Position numbers and translations under genes: made by a program
Origin: Malaya genurostris
Lineage: Eukaryota; Arthropoda; Insecta; Diptera; Culicidae
Direction of reading: 5' to 3'
Assembly: GCF_030247185.1 (NCBI RefSeq)
Contig: NC_080570.1
Location: forward strand, 153,401,641-153,465,640
Length of the DNA: 64,000 bases
In this document: positions 24,319 to 38,100 of the stretch, in pieces
Numbering within the stretch: the stretch's first letter is position 1
How the letters are laid out: each line of letters starts with the position of its first letter
Notes under the pieces: generated by a model
Told to the model about the DNA's origin: nothing
The model's input: the letters and a program-made list of their open reading frames with translations, nothing else
The model's database searches: none

Positions 24319-24619
24319 TGTATAATTGATTACTTCAAATTTTAGTCAAGTCAAACTGCTTGTTTACAAAAATCTTCCTCCTTACGTTCACTATATCGAT
24401 AGACTTTAAAATTGAATCGAGAGCTGTATTATTGTGACCATTTTCTTCTTCAGTAAATTCGTCGAATTCAGAAAAAAGCACATAATTGCGATGAAAATGC
24501 AAATTTTTCTTCGTTTCTTTCTCAGTTTACGTTTTCCTTTTATATTTTGCTTAGTATGGCTTTGTACATACATTTTTTTTCGTGCAAAAGGTGACTGGTA
24601 TTCCCATTTAATACGATTT

Positions 24620-26173
24620 TCAACGAACCTTTTTGGAAATTTGATCAATCAGTTCGTTGATTCGTTCACTTCTACCCCTCAATGTCTTCGGATGTGGGCC
24701 AATCATCTGTATGAACTGTGGAACGTCCGGCGAAACCTGTCGGAAACAAACAGATTGTTGTTTTAATCACCAATGAAACACAGAGTTAAAAATATATTTA
24801 CCAAAGTAAACTTGGCCAATGCTTTCATCGTTCGGAAGAGGTGCTCCTCGGTTGGTTCCGAGTTGAAGAACTGCAGCAGCGCCATCGACAGCTCAACCGC
24901 TACGTCGTCGAATACTACGGTTTTGACTTCTTTGGTTGCCAGGTTGTAGACCAGCGCGGTCCCGATGTCCTTTAGTCGTGGACAAGCTGACAACAAACAG
25001 TGCACTGCTACCTTTGTCGAGGCGCGAATGTTGGACGTAGTTTGATTGTTGTACGACCACTCTGAGATGTACAGCAGCCACTCGGAAGCATTGTCATTTT
25101 CGAATAGGTTACACATCTGAAACGACGTTTAGTGAAGGAATAAGTTTTTTTTTCGCGCGCTTTCTCCGCTACTTACAAAAAGAGCCAGCGCTTGCTGCTC
25201 TTCCGGAGGATGCTTGTCGATGTCCTGGGCAAAGTTCATCAGTACGTGTTCACGCCGGTCCTGGTGCAGTAGCAGAATGATGTCATCCTTTAGAGCTGCA
25301 TTCGCCAGCGCACGCAGCAGATGGACACGTACTTCCGTGGAGAGCGAGTTGTCCCGCAACATTCGCCCGACAAACACCAGAAAGCCGTCGCCTAGTGCCC
25401 ATGCTCCTTCGCCCAGCAGCAGATACTGGTGCAGTTCGTCCACTGCTATTTGCTCCTCTTCCGAAAGTTTGCCGTCCACCAAATTTACCAAGCATTCCAG
25501 TTCCAGTTTGGGCTATAAAGGAAATTGATTTCTATTATTATTAGCTATCACATTCAAACGCACCAAACAAACTCATCATACATCAACTTCCTTAAAAATA
25601 ATCGGTTGCTCGCGATTCTTCTTGCGCTCCTCCTCGGCCAACCTTTCAGCTTCTTCCTCCTTCAGGGCCTTCTCCGATGGCAGCATTTCGGGTGGAATCG
25701 AACCATTGACGCCATTCAGGCCATTCTGCGTGTCGGCTTCACTCTCAGACATTTCTGCAGCCGAATTCTGATCGCTGTCGGTCGGATTCCGGTCCTTTTT
25801 GGACTTTTTCTCTTTCTTTTTAGTATTCTTATCGATCTTATCGCGTATCTTGTTCCGCCGTTCGTTCAGCTCCTGTGACTGCTGCCGAGCTTGCTCGATT
25901 TGACTGTTGAGCTGTTCGTATCCCGGACTTTCTGCTCTACCACTGCTAGCGAAACCACCGGTAAAGTCGGATTCGTACTGGAAGTTACTGGTCGGGTCAC
26001 CACCCGAACCCAAGCTTTCAATGAGCGGCAGTAGGTTCTGCCCTAACGGGGTCGACAGGAACTCCTGCGGCAGATCGAGAATGTACTTCGGAATACCGAC
26101 CCCGCACAGAAACTGGCACAGGTCTTCGCTGAAGGTGTTGCAGTTGTGCTTCAGCAGATTGTACCTGGATCCT
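24620..26173 (-). CDS. PPPDE-PUL gene exons 4-7 (catalytic Cys, linker, PUL domain)
   Basis: Exon 4 (25582-26173) opens with RGSRYNLLKHNCNTFSEDL, carrying the catalytic cysteine, then IPKYILDLP and STPLGQNLLP, which close the PPPDE domain. An acidic/lysine-rich linker ends at VDV before donor GTATGA. Exon 5 (25177-25512) begins PKLELECLVN and carries Leu-rich helical repeats. Exon 6 (24802-25116) begins MCNLFENDNASEW and contains the PUL-typical RASTKVAVHCLL and EEHLFRTMKALAKF segments. Exon 7 (24620-24736) ends ISKKVR and a TGA stop. Introns here are 60-69 nt, in sharp contrast to introns 1-3 (3.3, 27.4 and 3.9 kb). Confidence 0.92.
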
Positions 26174-29100
26174 CTGGAAAAAATAGAGATTTTGAGATTA
26201 TAGTTGAAAATACAATGGAAACCGCAAAATTATTCAATTGTTCCACCAGGTGGCATTAGTAGTCCAACATAATCTGCTAAGGCAATGATGAGTCGAACGC
26301 GAAATGTAAAACACGAAACATGTCTAATGACTGTGCAAAATTTCAGCTTTAGTAGAAATAAATAGTTGCCAAAAAGTGTAGTTTGTAATGTTCTTGTAGC
26401 TGTCTTGATCACAACAGTGTGTTTCAATTACATTTATATGTTCTCACTTTAATTAGGTTTCATACGATAGTTACACAGCCTTACAAAATAATCTTCGTCA
26501 CACAGAGGAGATGGGCATCTCTGGTTCTGATTATAGCTCCTTACCACAATGGGTGAGAAATGATAAAATATTCTTCAATTTTAGCTCCCCACAAACAGAT
26601 TCAACTAGGCATGGAGGTCCAAAAACCCGGATTTACGTAGTTTCGTCAATGCGGGGCAGTTATACCATTAAATTGATTTAGTGCTCAAAAATGTTTCCTT
26701 GTGTTAGCTTAGCTTCGCCTTAATGCAGTGAGATTTTTCCCTGACTGACATTTTTTTTTGTCTTAGGATTACTCGCATTGAACCTCATTCGTTGTAGTCA
26801 TCGACATTTTTGTACACGTGAATCATTAGACCCATTGTATAGCAAAAGAGAGTAAAGCTTGCTTCATTTAGAATTGGAACAAACTTTTGCTCATATTTTG
26901 GCGCTTCTGGTGGACGGATTCGGAAGTTTTTGACGCCCACGTGTCGGGAATTTTGTCAGCTTCACGTATGATTTTTGACATTCCGCAAATCGATTGTACT
27001 TTGTAAACAATCAACATGGAAGTCGAAAGAAGGGAAAATTATGCACAGTTATTTGGAAAATCCATTGTGGTCTGCATCCAGGCTAACGAAACAGCTGTAA
27101 TTGCCCAGAAATACCATATGGTTATCAAACGATATAAGGAAACATTGACGACGATTCGGAAGCCTCAAGCCAATCGTCGGAGTGGAACAGTCGACCGGAA
27201 ACTGCGTGGTAAGATTTTGAAGACGATTACGAGGAATCAAAATCTGTTTGGTGCTGCCCATAGTACCGTGAGGAGAACTCGACTCCGGGAAGGAATCAAG
27301 TCGTATCGAGCTAGCAAACAGCCAAATCGGACCATATAACAAAATAGTGTGGTCAAAATTCGTGCTCGGAAACTATATGACCAGGTGCTGACCAAGTTCG
27401 ACAGGTGTCTTCTGATGGACGATGAAGCCTCAAGGCTGACTTCGGGCAAATCCCAGGTTAAAAAATTTTACTTGTCAACGGCTCGGGGGGATGTTCCAGC
27501 CAAATTTAAATTTGTTTTTGCCGACAAATTTGCAAGAAAATTAATGATTTGGCAAGGCATTTGCAGTTGTGGCAAAAAAAAACGAAAGTTTTCGTTACAA
27601 ATAAGACAATGACATCGGAACTATACCATAAAGAGTGTCTCCAAAAACGAATTTTGCCGTTCATTCGATCCCACGACCATCCCGTAATGTTTTGGCCAGA
27701 TTTGGCAAGCTGTCATTACAGCAAAGTCGTTCAAGAATGGTATGCAGAGCAAGGGATCCAGTTTGTTCCGAAAAACCTTAACCCACCCAACTGCCCCCAG
27801 TTCCGCCCTATTGAGAAATACTGGGCAATCATGAAGAGGAGACTCAAGGTAAAGGGAAAGGTTGTCAAAGACATCAATCAGATGACGACCCGGTGGAATA
27901 AGATAGCTATAACGATGGACGAAAAAGGTGTGCGCCGCCTAATGAGCCGTGTTACAGGAAAAATTCGAGAATTTCTTCGAAACCGTGACGAATAATTTTA
28001 TCCGTATTTTTTCTTGAAAGTATGAAGAAATTCTATCTGAAGCTTTTCTACTTCCAGAATGTTTGACCTGATTTTTGTCGTTCAGATTTCGACATCTCCA
28101 ACAAAAGTCGAAAACATCAACAAATACTCAGCTAACACTATTACTTGTTGCAACGAGAACAATAAATCTGCCAGCTATGAAAATGAACAATGCATTCAAT
28201 GAACCAAAATTCCTCAAACAAAATAAAAATCCTAATATGTATGTGAAAAACAGGTCAACAATGCATTTAAAGCATTGCATATTATGTTTACCGTGAACAA
28301 GATCCAATTGCATTCGCTTCGGTTAACAACGAGGTGCACAGTGTCGAGTATGACAACGTTGCCTTAGAAGTGCGTGTACATGACTTTCCCCCGCAGTTCA
28401 GTGATCATTACGTTCGAAAAAATATGTCGCAGCATGGACAAATTATTTCCATCGAAAGCGAAGTGTGGCGGATTTTTTTCCCTTTGTATCTAGGCAATTC
28501 CATCTTACATCAATTGTGGTCAGGGCGGGTGGTATCCTTGTAAAACGCCGGTTACCTACGACGATCAGCGGATTACATGTCAATTTTATTAACAACCGGC
28601 ACACTACGGTAAACCATGCACTGAAACTGCGCGAAAAACATCTTCAACTGAACAAAAAGGATAACATCAATTACAATAACACTCAAGCTAACTTCAACAA
28701 TAATAACAGCAACAATGACAACAACAAAAAATCAACAACGCCTATGCGAGCAGACCATTCACCAAAACGTTTCGTGCGGTCAGTATAAGTTTTGACATTC
28801 GATTCTACAGACTTTTTTCTATAAGATAAGCTAGATTTAGCAAACTTCCAATAAGTTTTACCATGATTTATGACCGATTTACAATAAAATACCATAAAAT
28901 GGAGGAAATGAGGTAAAATAGCTACCAAAACGTTTCGTTCGGGCAGTGTACACTCTTCCATTCGATTCTCCAGACATTTTTACATAAAATCAAGCTATTT
29001 CAGTAGACCGCACTCGATTTCTTTTCAAGTTACAGAACAAATACCTCAGAAAACCCTAAAACTGCTGGGCATTTGGGGTAAAACGGGTAGGATGGCGGTT

Positions 29101-32100
29101 CGGCCGGCCATTAAAAACCATTCCATTGAATTTCTTGGATTTTTTTACATAAGAAACACTCTTGTTTGTTGCCCTTTTCCATGGTTCCCGATTTCTATGG
29201 TGGTTTCCTGGTTTTTTTTTCTCACTGTGCGTCGATTTAATTATACCAAAAGAAGGAAAACATCATATTTTTTTTAATAGATGGTTGAGGCCCTAAACAG
29301 AACCGATTAATTTATCTCCCACTTTTAAAAGCTACCAACAACAATTGATTTTTATACCCGAACAAAATGTATTATTTAGTTTAAAAGAAACAAATTAATT
29401 TATTCTACGTCAACCATCCAAATCAGATGATAGAAATGTCCACACCAGAAACGGCTCACTTATCGACTGACGTTTTTGGCACACCCAAGACCCATGTAAA
29501 TATCAACAGATCATTTTCTTTAAAAAGAAATAATCGCTTCCTGTTTGCAGTATTTCTGCACCGCCGCCGCCGACTGCAGGTTCCTTGGAGGTGGACGGTC
29601 GACGCGCAGTCGTGCAGACAAAGTGCACACCGAAAAAAAAGTTGAAAAAAAAAAACGCCTTCGCTCTGCTTTACGCCAAATTCCGCCGGTTCGTCTCCTG
29701 GCCGGTGTTATTTTTAGTTCGTCAAGCCGAAAATCTTTTCCCAATTAGCCGAAACAACGACCCAGCGAATGGGGCGAACAACGCGAGACAAAGATTCTCA
29801 CGGCGAAAATCCTCCGTTTTCCCTGTGGCCAGTCGGTCACGATCGACGGAGTCGGCTCCGTGTGGCCGTTTTGCGACATGATTTCCCGACAGAAAGTATT
29901 GCGCGTCTCCATCGCGGGATGGCTATTTTTAACGCACCGGTAAGACTAATACACTTATACCGTGCATGCGTTTCACTGCGCGATTACGCACTAGACTGCG
30001 GAGTAGTCATCAATCATTCCGGTTTCGACAAAAAAATAAAATAGAAATAAGGAAAAACTGAAGTATTTGGGTCAGTTCACTTACCTGAAGGTACTTTCCG
30101 CCAGTCCCCGGACGTAATCCGTGAACACCGGCAGGGGGATGAAGGTTTGACCGATGACTTGTTTTCTCTGCGGTTGTCCCAGAACCGTGGTTCCCTGCGA
30201 ACAAGGAAAGAAAATTCCTTACTTGTCAACTGGCACTTATTCGGAAACAAAGAAAAAAAACTATTTTTTTCCGGTATTATCCCGGATCTTCACTAAAAAA
30301 TAAAACTTATGAAATAAAAGAACAATTTTACACACCACCGCTGATCGAGTAAGGGGTGATAAGAGATTCAACCGGGCACGTTCTAAGGAGGAAAAATCTT
30401 GAGCCGAAAGATGTATGTGAGGATCAGTACAGGCGCGAGAAAACTGAACCGCGATGATCGTAGTTGTCCGATTGTCGATCGCATTTTCTTGCGGGCTGCA
30501 CGAAAACACCTACGTAAATCGCTCTGCACAGTTGCAGACAGGCTGTCTTGGGTAGCTGTGTGTCGGTAGAACTTTGTAGCAGTAGTAGTTGAAACATTTT
30601 CCTCCAACCAACATTTTCCTTCCACACCACACGAACCGAACCGATTCGGGTACAGACATTTTGACAGCTTTCGACCAACAACAAATCACATGAGCTACTT
30701 GGATTTATGTTTTTCTTAAGATTTTGTTCGAATGCTGGCCTTGTCACTGTATTCTAATTTATTGAACCGACGAGGAAATTCGACCTACAAAAATGAATGA
30801 GTGCTTCCCAAGTCAAAAATATTCATTTGTTCAACAAACATATGATTTTCCAATGGTTTCTTCTTCGACTTATTTGTGCAGTTTTTCTATGTCCTTTCTG
30901 AAATGACCAGTAATTACAATTATTTGCACCGCATTAGACGTTGTATCAAATATACCTAGAAAGTTGTGTGTTGTGTTAAATTTACATAAGAGTAAGGCTT
31001 GTTCGCGAAAAAATCTGGACAGGACGAATCTGTTCATTATAAGTCATCTTAAAACTAATTACACCTACTTAATTAGGCTACATGAAGATACTATGAAACT
31101 TTTGAGTTTACTCCAGTCATTACGGTCTTTGCAGACTGCTCTGAAACCTATTTATCTGCTTTTGGTCAAGATTTTCGAAATTTTTCTATGATTGTAGCTT
31201 GCTGTTTATATTGAGCTAATACCGCTCGATAGGTCACAACTTTGGGAAGCTAGGTAGATTCAACTCTTACGGCACAACATGAACTCCATTCGCTTTATAC
31301 CATTCCAACACGGAACGACCGAAATTAGCTCTGCGCCTAATTCGTATTACTGTTTTTGAATTAGTTGATTTTAACAACAAAATTTCCAAAATAACTATAA
31401 AATTAGTTAAAATTGAGAATTTACTTTACTGAAAAAACTCTTATTTTTAGAGAATGTGTTCAGTTGGTGAATATCCTGGACACAAACCAGCAATATTTCA
31501 ATCCAACACGAAATTCTCATTGACAACTAATTTTGTTATTAAAATCAGAAAAATTGTTTCTATTTATCTATCACCATCATTACTGAAGGACAGCACAAAG
31601 AAAACAAAACTGAAATGGGTATTATTAACAAGTTTATTAGCCAAAAACTCATGAGAAGTGTCAAAGCAAAACAATCCTTTAAAAAGCTAAAAAGGACAGT
31701 CTTATTGAAACTGCTTGAAAATTGTTTTGATGTTTTTCGCATGTGTTCGATATATCTTTATTTAAATTTCTAAACCGATATGTAAAAATGTCGTAAACTG
31801 TTAGTGGAAATCGTATTTATTCAGAATTTGTGCGCACTTGAAGCGATTGTGCGTAATAATGTTTTTACGCGGAACAGTGAAGTGAATTTCGAATGTTGCA
31901 CTCTAATTGTGATGAAGTTTTTTTGTATCTTCAAACCTTCCGAGCTGCGCCGTCCGGTGTACTACTTGTATTCGGTTTTTGTTTTCCGAGTGCTCAAAGT
32001 TTTCAGTGAGCATGAAGAAAACAGTGATTTAGAAGAAAAAAATTGAAAATGATGTTTATGTTTCGTTTATGTCTTTTTCTCCAATACATCATCGTATTTA

Positions 32101-35100
32101 TACCTGCCAATATAGAAATGACAACCGCGTCTGAAATTTTTTCGGCAGTAGTGTGCCATCTAGTGGCTAGTAGTCATTACGGTGTTACCGTTTCGGTGAC
32201 AGGGCACCATATAGCTGCAGATTGCAGAAGCCAATTCAACCATTCATATTGGTTGAAAACAACATTTTATTTCTTCAATTCAACTAAAAAATTAGTTGAA
32301 TGGAAATGAAATGTGCCTTAGCTAAGAAATGACAGCACGTTTATTTGTGAATTCAACTAAAAAAAATAGTCATTTCAACAAATATTTTATTATTATAAAG
32401 GGAATGAGAATAAAAAATCTAAATCAGCAAAAGTAAGATTTTTTTAATTGTCTCAAAAAATAACTAACTAAAATCAGCAAATCAACTAAATTTTTCGCGA
32501 AAATGCTGATTTCGGTCGTTCCGTGAAAACATCTTTGGCGTAGTGACAAGATGCTAAATCACGCCAGAATAGCGAGGGAGCGTCATGGCAGCGTGGAAAT
32601 GATAACAATCGTTTCTTGAGGCATTCTACATGGTATACTTTCTTGTTTACTGTTTCGGTGATGTTCGGCCACAGCTGCATATTGCCTCCCTAACCAATTT
32701 TTATTGTTAGAAACTTGTTCGACGTTCATTTTTGACGAGAAAGTTCTTTTCGAGCAGTTTATCTGGTAGCTTTTGAAGCAATTTATTCATGTTATTCAGT
32801 TTTATTTATATCCGACTTCGTATTCGGGAGTTTATCGGGCAGATTTTCATGCAGCTTAGCAATGTTTCTAATGGCGATTTTCATTGAAAAAATGACAATA
32901 AAACACCATAAAAAATTGCACTTCTACTCGAAAGTGCAAAATCAGAGCAAACTACGCCACAAGTGTTTTTCAATGAAAAACTGTTTTAATCCACCTAGTG
33001 GTGTAATAATGCCTTTCTCATATCAATCATACCACACAGAAAAAAAATTTTAAATTTAAACGCCATGTATATAATTAAACTCGTAAATATACATTTATGT
33101 AATCAACAATTGAATTGAAATTTAAGCGCAAAATAATGTACATAATTAGAGCATCAAAATACATGTGAATTTATATTGTTTTTTGCTTAATTGTACAGCA
33201 CATTTAAATTTTCAATTGCTAGTTTAAAAACAATGTTGAGTTCTTGAATTTCTCATAATCGGAACTGTAATTTTCAACCGACATGTAAAATCAAAACAAC
33301 ATTCATTGAAATTTCATAAACAAAACAAATGGCTGCCGCGATAAATTGCACGTCGACTTTTATCCATCTGTTTATAATTTGTAGTGTTCTGTGCGGAAAT
33401 AATGTCAATTGAAATAAGTTGTAAGTTTTGTGTGACTGTTTTCAAAGATTTAGAACATTTTATTTACCATATGCGAGTGCATAAATATCAACGATATTTT
33501 GAATGCCCGATTTCGGAGTGTGCAGTACGTTGCCGATCTTTCGAGTCTTTTAAAAAACATCTTAGACAACGACATGTTGAAATAAAACTTCAACGTACTT
33601 TCCGTTGCTCCGTCTCGTCGTGTAATTCCGTTGAAGACAGTGTAAAGTTGATGGCCAAACATATGACGAAACATCTGAAATCCGGTCAACCCGTGTTTTG
33701 TCCGTTTGGTTGCATATGCAAAAAACCTTTCGTAACTGTAAACAGTATGCGAATTCACAACATGTACTTCCACCGGAACGGAAACATCCGAATAGATAGT
33801 GATGAAAGTTTATTGAAACAGACCTCCGTTCCACAGTTGGACTTTCTCCAGTTAAATGAATCTTGTTCGTTGAATGCATGTTCAGAGTCTCCAAATCCAC
33901 TAAACACCTTTTATAAAACTAACGAGAACATATGTAACATTTTCGGAAACCTATTTCTCAAACTGTTATCAAAAAAACATGTGACAGAATCCGCAATACA
34001 GGAAGTAGTAGTGGCGTTGGGGGAAGCTGTTTCGGTTCAAACAAATAGCTTCAAAAATTTCTGCTTATCGATCGGTTACGGAATCAACGAACAAAAAAAT
34101 AACAATTCACATCATTTAGAACGAAATTTCTGCAATATCTTCGATATCATGTTCGGACCTATGGGACTATTTCGATCACCTTACATGCGAAAAAAGTTTT
34201 ATCGCGAGCATTACAGTTTTGTCTCTTCAATACCTATTGCACTTCAAAAAGACAATGAACATAAAGACGCTTTCTACTACTATGTACCAATATTGGAAAC
34301 ATTGACCGCGATGGTCAATGATCCAACAATTTACAACGCTGTATTTCGGAAAAAACTCAAAGTGTCCGGTTACCTGACAGATTTCGACGACGGTACCAAG
34401 TTTAAAACCAGTTCATTTTTCTCCGATAAGACATTAAATCTTTTTTTATATCAAGATGCTGCTGAGATGGTTGTTAATGCTATTGGCAACGCCACTGGCC
34501 GATATAAATTATTATGCGTTTACATGATAATTGGAAACATTGATTCACATTTACGATGTAAAACCGAAAATGTGCAACTAATACTTCTTTGCAAAAATAA
34601 GGATTTTTCTTATTTCGGTTCGAATTGCATATTTCGACGACTCGTTGAAGATATTAAAATACTGGAAGAAAACGGGATTGTTGTACATGGTGGTGGATTT
34701 CCTGAAACTATACGAGGTTCAATATTTACTACAATGAATGATAACTTGGGAGCACATCAAATAGGAGGTCTTGTAGAGAATTTTTCAACAAGCTCTCACT
34801 TCTGTAGAACTTGTTATATTGATCACAAGTCGTTTAAAATTGATAGCTTGAATAAGGCAGAAATTAGGAATCCTGAAACGCATAAACATGACATTCAGAT
34901 GATCACAAACAATGCAAGTTGTATACCTTTCCGAGGAATAAAATCAGAATGTATATTTGATGAATTGCAACACTTCAAAATGTTTGATCTAGGAGCCGCT
35001 CCGTGTATAGCTCACGACTTATTTGAAGGATGGATTAACAATGATCTATTTTTAATACTGAAACGCATCTGCAAAGAGAAACATATATCTCCTTTGTACA

Positions 35101-38100
35101 TTCAAGGTAGAATGAACGAAGTTTGTCATAAATTGAAACTGGACACGAAAATTGCCATTGACTTTACTAGAAAATCCAGAAACATAAAAGCAAAGGCTTG
35201 TGATATCTGGCACATTGTTCAAATTTTTCCATTTTTGTTTATAAATAAATCAATTGATTATAACGACCCGATAATACATATGCTGTTGCTGATTAAAAAC
35301 ATCACAGACATTATCACTACACCAGTTGTATCTCAAAATCAAATTCACCTGCTACGATCACTAATAACGGAATACATTGAACTTCGAACTCATCACTTTG
35401 ATACTCCACTTAGACCTAAACATCATTTCACCACCCACTATCCTTGGATCATATCGAGACTTGGACCTCTTATGTCCTTCTGCACTTTATTTTGTGAAAG
35501 AAAACATTGTTTTTTTAAGCGAGCTCTACGAAGCACTCTTAATTTCAAAAACGTCGTGAAGTTCTGTGCGGAGCAACATCAGTTTTACCAAGCTCTACTA
35601 ACACAAGAAAATGCTCGTTTTGAAAGGCATTTTTTGGTATCAAAGTTTGTAGAAACGTATAAAGACCTCCCTGAGGTAATGCAATCGGAATTACGGAAAT
35701 TTTGCCTCCTAGACCTAGAGTCACTCTATGCCGAAAAAGCATCATATTGTGGACACGATTATGAGAAAAATGATTTCATATTCCTCGAACATGATGAGTA
35801 TGGTGAAAAATTCTATGTGGTTCAAATTCAGCTGTTGATTTTCAACAAATACACTGAACAAGTTTTTGTTTTTGGACTAAAACATTCCGTTCTCCAATCT
35901 CCCGACAAAGGAACTCTGGAAATCAATTTAAATCCACTGCTAGTTGTTGCTAAAAATATTAAGGATTTTGTCGACCGAACTCCTTTGAAATCGTTTCTTG
36001 AAAATAAAAGGCTTTATTTATTCATTCAGCATGCGATTCCTTTGGTTTGAGCACCTGATATTAAAAACTTCAAAAAAAAATACAGAATGGCGACCAATAT
36101 TAAAATTTACAAAATATGCGACGCGTCTCGGTTCAACAGAATGGCCCTACCGGCTCTTTCCAGCGTCTCCAGTTTATTAGAACAAGGTAAGAATTGCCAT
36201 GTATTTTCCAATTCTACTTAAACTCTTCATTGTTTGTTTTTCTTATTTATTTATTAGCATCAATTACATTAGGCAAACATTTTGAAACTATATACATAGA
36301 AGCTGATGGATGTAAAATCATCTCTGACTTAGCATTAGCCGCCTTCGAAACTCAGCTGTTAATGGTAACTGAGGAAGATGAAGCTTGGATACCAAACTTT
36401 CAGCCACAAACGAAACAACAATCAGCTTTAGAAATTTCAGGTACGTTGAAAATTTATATCTGTGTTGATTTCCATACGAACGAATCGTAAGCTCTCACTA
36501 TTTTTTACTGTGGTGGTAATACTAACTCTATTATTGAGTTTCCTGTATTTAAATATTAAAAAACTCAAATTCGAGAATACACAATAAAGTAGTATATAAT
36601 CCTTTCCTTGTTTGCCGTAAATACACAATACTTATAACTTACAAACAAATTTCCATCGTTAAGACATAAATATTTATTGTCAAAAATTTCAGTACCCAAT
36701 AATCATCTCGTAATTATCATTTCACACATCGTTACAGAGCGATGGATAGATTGTCCAATACCTACATACGACCTATTCTGGCAAAAAAAATGTAATCCTT
36801 ATCCATATCTTTTCAATAAGTTCCAGAAAGCATATTTTGTCGTGAAGCTAGAAACTGTTGGTTTCGCCTAATGTGCACAATATTTGGTATTTGCTTCTTT
36901 GTTGTAAATCGCAACTACTGAGGATAAGTCCATTGCAATGCCTAAAATATCAATGTTTTGATCAATTAACTTCGACATCATTGTTTTTCATTCGTCCGAA
37001 TGAATAAAATTCACAAAAAATCTTACCTTACTCCTGAGTAAATCTTAATTTGTATCTTGATTTCATATTTCGTTCAAAAAAATTGCAATGCGAAAGCGGT
37101 ATTGGTCAGGGATGTCAGGTTCTTTTTTTTAATTTGTTATTGCAAAACCAGTCTGTGCAAAATCTGATCGGAATCATTTTGGTAAGCAAAAAAAGGTCTC
37201 GCTACTTCCAAACGTCCTGTCGGAAATTTATTTCATCTCGGATTTCCCGAGCAAATTGAAGACTTTTTGGGGTCATCATCTGTGATAATCACAGATTAAT
37301 CTGTGAACCTGCCATCCCTGGAGTTGGTAACCTAAACTGTAATATATACGAAAATGCAGAGATACCAGATCGTTTATTTTAAAATCTGTGTTTGCCAGAA
37401 AATTCGTGAAGAAAATACTAGGTCCCGTACGATACACTCTTGTAAGTACGAATATCAAGTACGTTTTTACAAGTAGTATTTGAAATTTGAGGAATCTGTG
37501 TTTGTCTGTCTTCACTTTCAAAAAAGCTTTAGAGAAGTACAATTTAGGAAATCTGCAACATATTAGAAATCCGTGAAACGCATATAATTTGTACACCTGG
37601 CATCTCTGCAAAAATGTCATGAGAATGAAATGTTACACGCTTGTTATATATTAGTCTAAAGTGAGTACAATTTCATTTACTTTCGCTGAAATGGAACTAC
37701 TATATAGTGGATCGTATGAATAAAACTTAGCAAGCTCGAATTTCGGTAGTAAATGCTACATGTGGATCATGTTCCTGTCAAAATCAGAGGCTTTACTACA
37801 TAACAACTTTCGAACATGTAGTATTTACTGCAATTTTTCGGTAGGTAGCTCCAGAAATTGCTACTCGTGTGTTTACTGATAAATTGAAGTAGAAAAATTA
37901 AACAAAGTGATTTTGAGGCAGTAAGTACGTTTCTTACTTTGTTCATACTTATTCCAGTTTTTCTGGCTCCGTGGCGATACGGCATGCAGTAAACGCTCAA
38001 ATTCGAAAGCAGCATAACTACATGTTCGAACTTGCTTTTTATTCATGCCAAACCGCGGATGTTTTATATGGGAGATTTACAATAGAACTGAAACTGGAAC

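Noticed and set aside
24434..24766. 110-codon plus-strand frame over the end of the PPPDE-PUL gene
   Set aside because: It runs antisense across exon 7 and the 3' UTR; composition is a shadow of the real gene.
36692..36871. Possible additional exon of transposon gene 2
   Set aside because: Open and preceded by an acceptor-like TTTCAG, but it ends in a stop without a convincing donor; skipping it gives a consistent frame.
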